In this document: piece by piece, positions 39,296 to 50,058 of the stretch
Position numbering within the stretch: position 1 is the stretch's first letter
Layout of the letters: the number at the start of each line of letters is the position of its first letter
NCBI GenBank assembly: GCA_900660155.1
Contig: CABFPE010000549.1
Location: 224,367-288,366 of the forward strand
Reading direction: 5' to 3'
Source: Hofstenia miamia
Lineage: Eukaryota; Xenacoelomorpha; Acoela; Hofsteniidae
DNA: 64,000 nt
The notes under the pieces: generated by a model
Told to the model about the DNA's origin: nothing
The model's database searches: none
What the model saw: only the letters and a program-made list of their open reading frames with translations
Program-made: the position numbers and the translations under genes

Positions 39296-40686
39296 GTAAT
39301 TACTTCATAGATCTTTTCATTACTATATACTTGAAAGTTTTGTAAAAATCCCACCTCCTGGCACTTTGTAATGTTATAGCATGAATTTGGAAATCAATTT
39401 TATTAGTCTGTAATATTTTGAGCCATATATGGCTATTCAATAAATTGTAAATGAAATTTTGTAAAAATGTGCAGCATTTGCAAACTTCAAAATAATAGTT
39501 ACTAAAATTTAATGATTATTTGTATTTTGAAATATAATATCTGCGAATAAGAAAATCATCTGGTAAAGTAGTTTCATATTGATTTCATTTATATTAATGT
39601 TCAGCCATGTCATCGATTGTTAATGGCATACTAACAATTTTGCAGTTCATTAAAAAATGAAAAATTTTAGACAACATTAAATAATTTATACAAGATTTCT
39701 TTCACATAGGCTTGATCANGAAGTCTAATCAGTGATACAGACTCTATGACTGAATTCGCAAATGTTCCTTGTCAACAAAAGTCTGCTGTTGCAAGCTATT
39801 TGTCTAATTTTAAATTGTGATCGCGTAAGCACACTTGCTATGATATTCTAGAATGTTTGTTTTAGATTTCATTTCTCCCATTAAATATACTGTAGTCCAT
39901 TCTTCTTTAAGACCATTAATTGGTAATACATTGTGTAAGGCTTGGAATGACTGCTTACTTGAGCATGCTTTTGACGATAGCATATTTGCCTTAGTTTGAT
40001 TTCGGAAACGAATGTGAAGACTTGGTCCACTTAGCTATCAGAAAATCAATAATTTGTTGAACAAGTAATAATATTGATTGGAAACGGTGCAATTTTTTTC
40101 AAACATTATGTACTTAATTTTGCTCCATATTTGTCATGCTTACATAATATTTGGCATTTGCCAAGGGTAGATTTGTGACATAACATAGTATTAAGTGTGA
40201 TAAAATACTCTAGTTATTTAGTATATAACTTGGAATATGATAACCCTAGCTATAATGTGTAAATTTCTGCTAACTGATTTCAATTTCAATTGTTTTCAAA
40301 TATACGTCTCAGAATATATCCAAAATCATTCTTGGACACATGTTATAGTTCAAACAATTAATAGTGATTGAATTTGAAAAACGTGATTTCATATGTGCTG
40401 CTGTAAAAGCTATTTCAGTATGTAATGAATTTGGATATTTTTTAATGAATTTGGATATTTATCGTATCTTAGCAATACTTTTAAAATATAGTTATTTGCT
40501 AGAATAGTCAAATTTAAGAGATACATAATTGCGAGATGTAATATATTATGAATCTTCAGAAATCTTGTTATGTATTTTAATAAAAGAATTATGGCAACAT
40601 CAAGTTGTGATTAATTGACTAATTTATTTCTAATTTTTGCAATTATTTATTACGTNTTGAACGCTGCTCACATGTACATACCTTAG

Positions 40687-40913
40687 GTCTACAATCACTT
40701 GGCTTTACTCTGAGACAAAGCTACAAAGAACTGGGAATGTTGCTACTCTTCTTAGCTATCGGGGTCATGGTATTTTCCAGCTTGGCATATTTCGCTGAAA
40801 GAAATCAACCAAAAACTGCGTTCACCAGTATCCCAGCAGCGTTCTGGTGGGCTGCAATTACCATGACAACTGTCGGATATGGTGATGTCTATCCAAAGAC
40901 TTTAGTAGGAAAG
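40687..40913 (+). other. Second, identical copy of Kv2 exon 4 (assembly duplicate)
   Basis: Identical to 39069-39295, including the flanking intron, at an offset of 1618 bases. Exon 4 is 227 nt and runs from phase 1 to phase 0, so splicing both copies together would break the frame. The identity extends through the introns and is bounded by single Ns, so this is read as an artefact and not as a mutually exclusive exon pair. Confidence 0.88.
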
Positions 40914-42858
40914 GTAATTACTTCATAGATCTTTTCATTACTATATACTTGAAAGTTTTGTAAAAATCCCACCTCCTGGCACTTTGTAATGTTATAGCAT
41001 GAATTTGGAAATCAATTTTATTAGTCTGTAATATTTTGAGCCATATATGGCTATTCAATAAATTGTAAATGAAATTTTGTAAAAATGTGCAGCATTTGCA
41101 AACTTCAAAATAATAGTTACTAAAATTTAATGATTATTTGTATTTTGAAATATAATATCTGCGAATAAGAAAATCATCTGGTAAAGTAGTTTCATATTGA
41201 TTTCATTTATATTAATGTTCAGCCATGTCATCGATTGTTAATGGCATACTAACAATTTTGCAGTTCATTAAAAAATGAAAAATTTTAGACAACATTAAAT
41301 AATTTATACAAGATTTCTTTCACATAGGCTTGATCATCTATAATTTCAATAATAACCTTTACCTGGATATTTTGGCAATACCTTCATGAGATTCATTGAG
41401 TTTTTAAAATTTTGATTTCTGCCCATTAAATATCTGAACTTTATGGTAGTGAAAGCAGCTTGATTAGTTTAGACAGGGTCTACTTATAGTGGGTTTGAAC
41501 AGAAATATTTTCAAAATATTTACCTTTATATTTCCTGATATATATTCATGATTCAGGCGAAAGATTTGGCTTGGGAGAATTTTTCAATTTAATATTTTGC
41601 CGGAGTTTGACTGAAGTCTAATCAGTGATACAGACTCTATGACTGAATTCGCAAATGTTCCTTGTCAACAAAAGTCTGCTGTTGCAAGCTATTTGTCTAA
41701 TTTTAAATTGTGATCGCGTAAGCACACTTGCTATGATATTCTAGAATGTTTGTTTTAGATTTCATTTCTCCCATTAAATATACTGTAGTCCATTCTTCTT
41801 TAAGACCATTAATTGGTAATACATTGTGTAAGGCTTGGAATGACTGCTTACTTGAGCATGCTTTTGACGATAGCATATTTGCCTTAGTTTGATTTCGGAA
41901 ACGAATGTGAAGACTTGGTCCACTTAGCTATCAGAAAATCAATAATTTGTTGAACAAGTAATAATATTGATTGGAAACGGTGCAATTTTTTTCAAACATT
42001 ATGTACTTAATTTTGCTCCATATTTGTCATGCTTACATAATATTTGGCATTTGCCAAGGGTAGATTTGTGACATAACATAGTATTAAGTGTGATAAAATA
42101 CTCTAGTTATTTAGTATATAACTTGGAATATGATAACCCTAGCTATAATGTGTAAATTTCTGCTAACTGATTTCAATTTCAATTGTTTTCAAATATACGT
42201 CTCAGAATATATCCAAAATCATTCTTGGACACATGTTATAGTTCAAACAATTAATAGTGATTGAATTTGAAAAACGTGATTTCATATGTGCTGCTGTAAA
42301 AGCTATTTCAGTATGTAATGAATTTGGATATTTTTTAATGAATTTGGATATTTATCGTATCTTAGCAATACTTTTAAAATATAGTTATTTGCTAGAATAG
42401 TCAAATTTAAGAGATACATAATTGCGAGATGTAATATATTATGAATCTTCAGAAATCTTGTTATGTATTTTAATAAAAGAATTATGGCAACATCAAGTTG
42501 TGATTAATTGACTAATTTATTTCTAATTTTTGCAATTATTTATTACGTTTAATTAATTTCTAAAAAATTTTTCCATTTCGACTTATATTCAAGCATTACC
42601 TATTGAATAAATATGTGTTAAGTTAAATCTTTTATTACATCATTTTATAAAAAGACCATTGTTTGCTGCCGGAGGTTGCACAACTCTTCAAATCCGGTTT
42701 CTGAATAGCTTCATCGCAAATGATCATTTGCTGTTGACAATTTCAGATTCAAGATTTTATTTAGTTCAACAGAAGAAATAGTCTTATAAATTTCAATGCA
42801 CATAAATATTTTAGATTTTGTGGTCATTGCTTATTGACATTTAATAGCAAGTATTTAG

Positions 42859-43154
42859 ATCATTGGTGCTTTGTGCTGCGTGTGCGGAGTTCTTGTAATT
42901 GCCTTACCTATCCCAATAATCGTAAACAACTTCTCAGAATTTTATCGCCAGCAGAGACGAAACATGAAAGCAGCGAAAAGAAGAGTGGAATTTGAGAAAG
43001 CTAAGCGAGAAGGCAGCTTACTTAGTGTGGAATTAGATAAACATAATCAAAATGATCAAATCATTGACTCCATGTTTGAATCCACGGGATTTGAAACTGT
43101 GGTGAACATGGTGCCTCATCCTCATCGTACATCTCCGAGCATTTTATCAGAAGG
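42859..43154 (+). CDS. Shab: Kv2 channel, exon 5: S6 and proximal C-terminus
   Basis: Acceptor GTATTTAG precedes 42859, phase 0. The exon encodes residues 394-491 plus two bases of codon 492. S6 (about 394-418) reads [19 protein letters not shown], with the PIP gating hinge at 410-412, then [12 protein letters not shown] and a basic helix ([20 protein letters not shown]) that corresponds closely to the proximal C-terminus of Kv2. Its end is SPSILSEG, and the donor is GTACGA at 43155, phase 2. Confidence 0.93.
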
Positions 43155-43918
43155 GTACGAACGGTTTATAATTATTCTTAAATTCAAATTTGTATTCTCA
43201 TGTACCTGGAATTAGATTCGATTGGAGACAAATTGTAGACCACGTTATTTTTCAAACTAAGTTTTTTTTCGTTTCACTTTTACAATTTAGACAAAACCAA
43301 AGGCTTAGCCCTATATAGTCATTACCTCATTAAGATCATTTGATGAAATGCTTCTTGTTCTTTATGATTAATGAAATTTTAACACTTTGAGTTCAAATGA
43401 ATAATCAAGATGTTTGGAAGTTCTAGAGTCTTCTAAACGTTTAAAAAGTCTTGGCATAAAATCGAACTTACTCATGTGGTCATTAACTATGTCACGCTAC
43501 GATAGTGGATCTCAATTGTGAACAATCAATGATAAATAACGTAGTAACCCTTCCAAAACTGTACAGTACTTCTAAATATATCCTTTAAACGCAATTTGTT
43601 CTTTTAGTTTTTACATAAAATTGTATTCCCTAACTGAAAATGACTCCATTTTGAAAACATCAAGGGACTAACACTCCCCATGTCTCTTCCCCAGGTATAT
43701 GCCACTGATATCAAGATTTGTGTCAAATGGACACCGCATCGTATATGTACTTTGAATTTGCATCTCTGTTAATCAAATTCAATGTCTTTTGTGGTAAAGA
43801 ACTTTTTTATATTTTATAATTTGATTTTATCAGAGATCCATATATGACTGAACGAAATAATTTACTATTTAAAAAATTATTAGTGGTTTGTTAACATAAA
43901 CCCTATTTTTCACTTTAG

Positions 43919-44270
43919 ATTCGCTTCAAGTGTTCGAAGTTTACTGACACCACGTCGACGTCATAGTGATCAAAACATATCGACAGTGGGCCGCTGCAGT
44001 CGCTGGCCTTCAAATAATAAATCAACCACAGGAAGCTGTCGTTCCGTACATCGCCGAAGTGCTTCTTCTCTCCCTGCATGGTCTCGCTGCTCCTCAATAG
44101 CAGACGACACAATGTCGTTATCTCGAACTTTTAGAGCCGTCGGTGCAATTGGTCTGGTTTCCGTTGCAACACCACTAAGCAGACCTTCTAGTGTAACTGG
44201 AAAGGATTCTCCAGAAGTAACGACCTCATCAATTACAGAACAGCAATCTCCTTTATCGGTTAATGCACAT
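43919..44270 (+). CDS. Shab: Kv2 channel, exon 6: cytoplasmic C-terminal tail
   Basis: Acceptor TTTCACTTTAG precedes 43919, and codon 492 (Gly) is completed from phase 2. The exon encodes residues 492-609, a serine-, threonine- and arginine-rich cytoplasmic tail with no membrane segment, as expected for the phosphorylated Kv2 tail. I see no clear match to the vertebrate clustering (PRC/FFAT-like) motif. The donor GTGAGT at 44271 lies in a 38-bp tandem duplication that provides a second identical donor at 44309. Translation past the first donor is open for 13 more codons. Confidence 0.85.
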
Positions 44271-44325
44271 GTGAGTTACACTATTTTCCTTTATCGGTTG
44301 ATGCACATGTGAGTTACACAAGTTT
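44250..44325 (+). repeat. 38-bp tandem duplication copying a splice donor
   Basis: The unit starting CCTTTATCGGTTAATGCACA at 44250 recurs from 44288 with one change (TTAATG to TTGATG). Each unit carries CACAT|GTGAGTTACAC, so donor sites lie at 44271 and 44309, 38 nt apart. Confidence 0.9.
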
Positions 44326-44344
44326 AGATTCACATCAAAAAATG

Positions 44345-44615
44345 GATCCAGGTGCGGGTTTACCCGGGCGGGTTCGGTGCAGTGCGGGTGGACAATTTTA
44401 TTTTGTTACATGTGTAAAACTAACTAATACAATATTAATTTTACTACGAAATCTATATAGTATAAAATAAAATGGCACTGTAAGGCATAGGCCTTATAAT
44501 ACATTATGCATGTGATGTAGTTTTGTAATCGACATACGACATTTAGAAAATAGCGGGGATTTTGCGGGTGCTGTGCAATGCGGTTAAAAAAAATTCCACC
44601 CGCGTTTCTATGATT
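44345..44615. repeat. CGGGT-rich repeat, possible MITE
   Basis: Lies in Kv2 intron 6. The left side has CAGGTGCGGGTTTACCCG and the right side ACCCGCGTTTCTA, giving a weak inverted pair around GCGGGT. It shares GGGTCGGGTT-like words with 5846-6040 and 45920-46110. The borders and superfamily are not established. Confidence 0.35.
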
Positions 44616-44904
44616 CAAATTATTTTTTAAATCGCAAAATTTTATCTTTTTCATTTTGTTGACTTTATATAATTAGTAATTTTACATAACTTTTTTTTAA
44701 AATTCTATAAGGAATCAAATAAAGTACTAAATGTGTTTCCTTTTTCAGAAATCTTGTAGTAAGAACATCATTGGCTTAATTTTTCCTAAAGCTAATTAAA
44801 GCTTTATGGAATCAGTAAGTTTTCAGAAATTCTTTGTTTAACTTACTACAGGTTTTCCGTTCAGAAATCTATAGAAAATCTATCTGAGCTTAATGAGCTT
44901 TTAG

Positions 44905-45150
44905 ACTTCACCTACAACAGTGGAGCATGAACAAATCGAAGATCCCTCGCCTCATGCATCTACCATCACATCTGAGATGGAATTTGGTCATGTGGAACAT
45001 GACTTCGTTCCTCATCACTATAGGAAACTGAGCAAAAGAAAACCAGGACCGAATCTTTATACAATCCACAGTGTTGACCTGGCAGAAGATGAAAGCACTT
45101 TCGAGAAGAGCCGTGCTAAACCCCTTCCGACCCTTCCATCAATCATTTGA
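44905..45150 (+). CDS. Shab: Kv2 channel, terminal exon 7 and stop
   Basis: In phase 0 after exon 6, using the AG at 44903-44904 (GAGCTTTTAG). The exon encodes residues 610-690: TSPTTVEHEQIEDPSPH, then an acidic/His region, a basic patch (RKLSKRKPGP), and the end PLPTLPSII followed by TGA at 45148-45150. The seven exons then sum to a multiple of three. The acceptor has a weak pyrimidine tract. A stronger-looking acceptor at 44863-44864 would give a different tail of 21 codons in phase 0. The long open frame and protein-like composition favour this exon, but the choice is inference. Confidence 0.72.
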   Translation, partial: TSPTTVEHEQIEDPSPHASTITSEMEFGHVEHDFVPHHYRKLSKRKPGPNLYTIHSVDLAEDESTFEKSRAKPLPTLPSII

Positions 45151-45373
45151 TGAAACAATTTTCTACAACATTTCCTTTCATGTTTTTTGTTGTTATCGTT
45201 TATACAGTGATTTTTTTGTCAAGTACAGAAAACATTCTTGTGCTTAATACGAATTGTGCTCATCATAAACAAAATCTGCATTTTGAATCATATAGTTTTC
45301 CTAAATGAAAAAAATGGTCTGATTTAGGTGTGAATTTTTATACCCGATACTCGTCTAATTGGTATATAGTTAA

Positions 45374-45398
45374 AATAAATTATAAAATTACTAATAAA
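45374..45398 (+). promoter_or_regulatory. Candidate poly(A) signals of Kv2
   Basis: AATAAA occurs at 45374-45379 and 45393-45398, about 225-245 nt after the stop codon, in AT-rich DNA followed by T-rich sequence. Such hexamers are common in AT-rich DNA, so this is only positional support. Confidence 0.4.
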
Positions 45399-46878
45399 AT
45401 TTTGTATTGAATAATCAAAAGTGCTATATTTTAGGGAAACTATGTAAACTTAACAACTTACAATATTTTAGTCAACTGAAGTTGGCTACTTTTTTGTTTA
45501 CATTTCTGGAAAAATGTTATCCAAGCGAATTTATTGAATAATGCATCATATGTAATTCTACAAACTAGAATTCAGAGTCCTTTTTCGGCTTTAGACATTT
45601 CATATCTTTGAAATCAAAACTTAATACATTTACTATACAAACTTTATGTGCTGTGTTGAAATCAAAGTTCTATTCGCTTGCATGAGAAATTATCATCTAC
45701 AAACGGGTTGAATATATAATTTCTGTAGTAAAATTGAGATTAAACACTTAAACCTTGTTTTTGGAAATAATCTGTTTAAAATTGGCAAACGACATTTTAT
45801 TAATGCACCTTAAAGGTATACATCATAAAATTTTGCAATTTTTCTATGCGGTACACGATGCAGGTAGTTTCTAGTTACGATGTAAGAGAAAATCTAAAAT
45901 GTCTGCTACATGAAACAATTTAGAATCAGGTCGGGTCTTGGAGTTTACATCCATAAATGTTGGCATATTATTTCAAGCTTTATTAATCATTTGTAGCTTT
46001 CGTACAAAAAAATTTAAAAGTTCAATATCAATTTCTTATTTTTGTATTTACTTACTTGCTGGTACGATCGCGGGTCATTGTTGAAGGGCTGGGTCGGGTT
46101 CGAATGGCAAGTGAAAATCATTTCCCCGTTTCCCTACGTTATTTTAATCACTAAGTAGGTTTTCTTCCAAAATCCTTTTGAGTTCGTTACATCTGTATAA
46201 TTTACGAAATTTATTGGTAGGTTATTTCATAAATTGCATTTAGTTGGAGTTAATGCATTTTTCCAATGACATAATAAATTTGTACATTGTTGTATGCATA
46301 CACAAGAGTGTTTATTGTAAGAATTTAACTGACACCACACGAAAAAACTATGAACGTACTTTTTGACACCATAAATGTGATTTCTAGTTACATGATAATC
46401 AATCAACAATTTAGCCATGTATGTAAATGTAATTGCCTACTAATCAAACACAGTAGATACTTTTTTCGAAAAAATGCAATATTAAGAATGCAAATGCTAG
46501 TTTATCACTGTTGATATGTATATAACCAGAATCGGCATTTATGTTAAATTGAATTTAGCTTTATCCAATTTTTTCAGTGCAGCAAATATGGAGAGGCACA
46601 TAGTTGATTATTTATGTTGACATTGGATGTAAATGTTAAATATAAATTGAAATAACAAGGGTAAAGCTGAAAACAAGCATACCACAGGAAATATTTTCCA
46701 CATTACACTATACTGCTCCAGAGTTGTAACTGATATATTTAAGAATAAATCCTAATAGAGTTTATTAATGTATTCAAGATTCGATTAGACTATGTGACTG
46801 GTGCCAAGAGTAAATAGAAAATCGCATAACTACTGTTAGTGGTTAGACTGCATTGCAATTATATTCACATCACGTAGT

Positions 46879-47038
46879 TTAACCCTAGCATTCTCTAGTC
46901 GAACTGGTATACATTGCTTGAAAGCATATTATTGGTTGCATTGCTTGCCACTTATAATATCAGTGATATTATATTTGGCAAGCAATGCAAGCAATGCTAT
47001 GCTTTCCAAGCAATATATACCATTTCGACTAGGGTTAG
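46879..47038. mobile_element. Fold-back (hairpin) element, possibly piggyBac-type
   Basis: Two arms of about 75 nt (46888-46962 and 46964-47038) are inverted copies with few mismatches, centred on the G at 46963 (ATATCAGTGATAT). They contain GCAAGCAATGCAA and CTTTCCAAGCAAT-type blocks. The outer ends are TTAA|CCCTAG on the left and CTAGGG|TTAG on the right, close to piggyBac TTAA and CCC..GGG ends. A transcript could form a long hairpin, but nothing shows that it is transcribed. Confidence 0.7.
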
Positions 47039-47684
47039 CTTTGCGATACTTTCACATATGATAGATCCCATGTAATCAATCACGTAATCTATCCCTAGCC
47101 CTTATCTTTTTCATTGTTGGTGGAGAGATGCTAAAATAAATGACATAAGAAAACAGGTATTATTACATATAAGTATATGTATGTATTAATACATAGTCAG
47201 GTCATGCTAGTCAGCGTTATGCAGGTACCATGTGGCCAATTCAATTTCGTTTTTCATTTTTCAATTTTTGTATTTTTTTGAAACATTTTAAAAATGGAAT
47301 TTGGCAAAATGAGATTTGAAAAGCGAAAATGAAAAATGGTTATTTCCGATTTTCAATTTCGATTTTCATTTAATCTTTCCAAACGATCAAAATGAAAACG
47401 GAATTGAATTGGCCAAATTGTACCTGAATACAGCGTATAGCAATTCTACTACTACGTACAACTTGCCATAATCCTCCGTGTTGAGTTTATGCACAGTAGT
47501 TCATAGTAGCAATTCATTGGCATTAGTAATGCCTCACAAAGGTTGTGTTTATATAGTCATAACTGGTTAGGTAGATCAAGAAAAGAGAATTACTATCTAA
47601 AACATGAGGTACAGTTGCACCAGATCAAACATCAAAGTTTTTCCTCAAAGTATTTAGTGTACGTACGATATACGTATGCCACTA

Positions 47685-49604
47685 AGATGGTATACGGTGT
47701 ATACGTATAGTATACATGTATAGCATACGTGTAGTATACGTATAGTATCGCGGCGCGGGGTTTAATAATGATAACAATTAGGGATGCGATCCGGATAGTG
47801 AATTGAATATACCGGATAATTCCGGAAATTTGGACTACTGGATAACGGATAATATATTATTAGTAGGGCAACAAGAAATATGGCTTTAAAAATGCAAAAA
47901 TTGACCTTTTTATGAAGAAAATATGAAAGAAATTAGTAAAATATGTCCTAAATATGATTTGAGCAATATAAAACAAATACAAAATCTCTTACCTAATAAA
48001 AAGTCAATTTTTAAAGCAAAAATACTTCACTAAATTCTAATAATTTCCAAGATCACGAGTGGGAGCAATAAGAACATCTGGTGGAATTTCAACTCTGTCA
48101 AGCATTGAACAACTTTGATACTTTATGATAGCAGCCATAATTGAAGCAATTAAATTGTCAACCCTAATATATTTTGGTTGAATAAGCATGGTACAGTTTT
48201 GCAACAGGTATTCCTTCCAAAATCCATGAAATAATGTATATAGTTCTTTTAATATTTTTGCAACTGCTAGCATACATATAGCAGTCCTAGAAACGCATCG
48301 GCCAATGGGTGGGGTCAGGTCAAAAATTAGCTAGCAATTGAAATTCTCTGGGGTTATGCCATGATGTACATTAATTGAAATTGAATGAATATATATATAT
48401 ATTTTTGAATGAATATATAGATATATTTTTAGTTCAAATGATTTAAATCAGTCACAATCCAGAATTATTTTTTAAGTTTTTTCTTAAATTAATTAAACTA
48501 TAGTAAAATATGTCATACACCACAAATATTATAGTATTTTTAAAAAACAAAAATATGCGATTTTATGACTTTATAACTTCCTATTAAACTGCACCTCAGG
48601 TCTGAAAACCATCTAATTTTATGTAGATTGCAAAATAGACCAACAAAAAATTATGACTTTCACTGACTTTGGTTGCCCAAATTATTACTGAAGAACAACC
48701 TTATTCCTCAAAAAATATCGACCTGTTGCGAATGAAATTACGTACATATTTTGACGCATATTGTAGAATCAGCACCCAGACTGAGATGCGCATTAACTGA
48801 GATATATTTAGTAACGATGAATAACAGATTCTCCAAAGCGGGGTAATGTCTAACTGTTTGAACCTTTGTTGTCTCATGTACACGTTAATCTAGGCCAAAC
48901 CACATTTCGATCCACAAGATTATAAGTATAATCGATAGTGTTTAGGTAACGAGGTGAGAGAGACTCCAGCCCGTGATGGGCCCACTGCCCGAAGCGGTAT
49001 CTGTTTACCAAGAAGCGTACCCTAACTACTTAGTGATAATAAATACCAAGCACAACTCGACTTTGTTCTTTACAACAGTACTTTGTTCTTTAGTGGATTA
49101 TGCTACAATATTTAATAGACTACGTCCTGATATATCAGAAGAACTTGTTTTGCTGTGTGACAACTTCCATATCAGGGATAAAATATAGTTTTTCCTTGAA
49201 AATTCGATTTTTAAATAAATCCGGAAACAAGCTAAATTTTACCGGATAGCGGATATCCGGGTACGTTTGTGAAATGGACGATTTTACCTCATACCGGATT
49301 CCGGCACATCCCTAATAACAAGCCACTGGTAGACAGCAGCCAGGAATGTCATAATCAGGTGCCGGATTAGATATGTGCCTTCGGATAAATAACAGGACCA
49401 CATCAGCACAAGATTTATTCTGAGTTGTGAAAAGGGTTGTCATTTTGGGCCTTTGACGGATGAGAACAAGTGTGTTTAGTTTAAGGATAATCTTAGCCGA
49501 TAAAAAAGTGTACATAGGTATACACGTAAACAAGTAATATTGGTATACATCAAGTATACGTACGGTATACGTATAGCAATGGTGTACGTATACGTATACC
49601 ATCA
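47685..49604. mobile_element. ATACGTAT-rich repeat split by a hAT-like element
   Basis: The left part (47685-47778) begins GATGGTATACGG. The right part (49315-49604) ends CGTATACGTATACCATC, its inverted counterpart. Both are rich in GTATACGTA words. Without the inserted hAT-like element it would be about 384 bp. It appears to be an older TIR or palindromic repeat into which the hAT-like element jumped. Confidence 0.45.
47779..49314. mobile_element. hAT-like transposon, non-autonomous or decayed
   Basis: A 1536-bp element whose left end reads TAGGGATGCGATCCGG and whose right end, on the opposite strand, reads TAGGGATGTGCCGGAATCCG. The 8-bp flanks ATAACAAT (47771-47778) and ATAACAAG (49315-49322) match at seven positions, fitting hAT. 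CCGGAT words cluster near both ends. Short frames inside (for example 48973-49188, with RLRPDISEELVLLC near its end) loosely recall a hAT C-terminal helix, but no complete transposase is present. Confidence 0.65.
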
Positions 49605-50058
49605 CACCCTAGTATTCTATCCATACGCCAATAGCTATTGAAAGAACAACAATATTAAATTCATCTTTAACTCTTGACACAGATGGACATTCAAAGTACT
49701 TTCGCAAAATTTTTCAAATCCGGTTTTGCTTAAATCAATAATCCAAAAATTTGTAAATTTCTGATATAGCAATTTTTGTAATTTTATTGAAAAATCTTCT
49801 CAGAATATTATTCCTAAAATTTAGTTTTCGTTTAGCACTTTATCAAAAAACATTAATTATGACATTAAACGATAAATAACATCAATAATTTTAATTGAGA
49901 TTTAGGCCCCGATAATTTTAGACATTAAATCTTGTCGTGACCTGATATTATGTACACCTTGGTCAGAACGTACTCAATAATAATTATTTTGAGATAGCAA
50001 GCGGAATTTGCTAAAAGCATTGAATACAAAATACGTTTGTTGTTAAATTTTACATTGG

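Larger units (their letters stand above)
39039..42548 (+). repeat. Assembly duplication spanning the pore exon
   Basis: Blocks A (39039-39718) and B (39720-40655), each followed by a single N (39719 and 40656), recur exactly by eye as A' (40657-41336) and B' (41613-42548). In the second set they are separated by 276 bases (41337-41612) that are missing from the first set. A and A' are 680 bp, B and B' 936 bp. The second set is continuous, so it is the better representation of the locus; the first set looks like redundant short contigs. Confidence 0.9.

Noticed and set aside
40687-40913. Second pore exon as a real alternative exon
   Set aside because: It is identical to the first copy, introns included, and bounded by single Ns. 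Exon phases forbid joining both copies.
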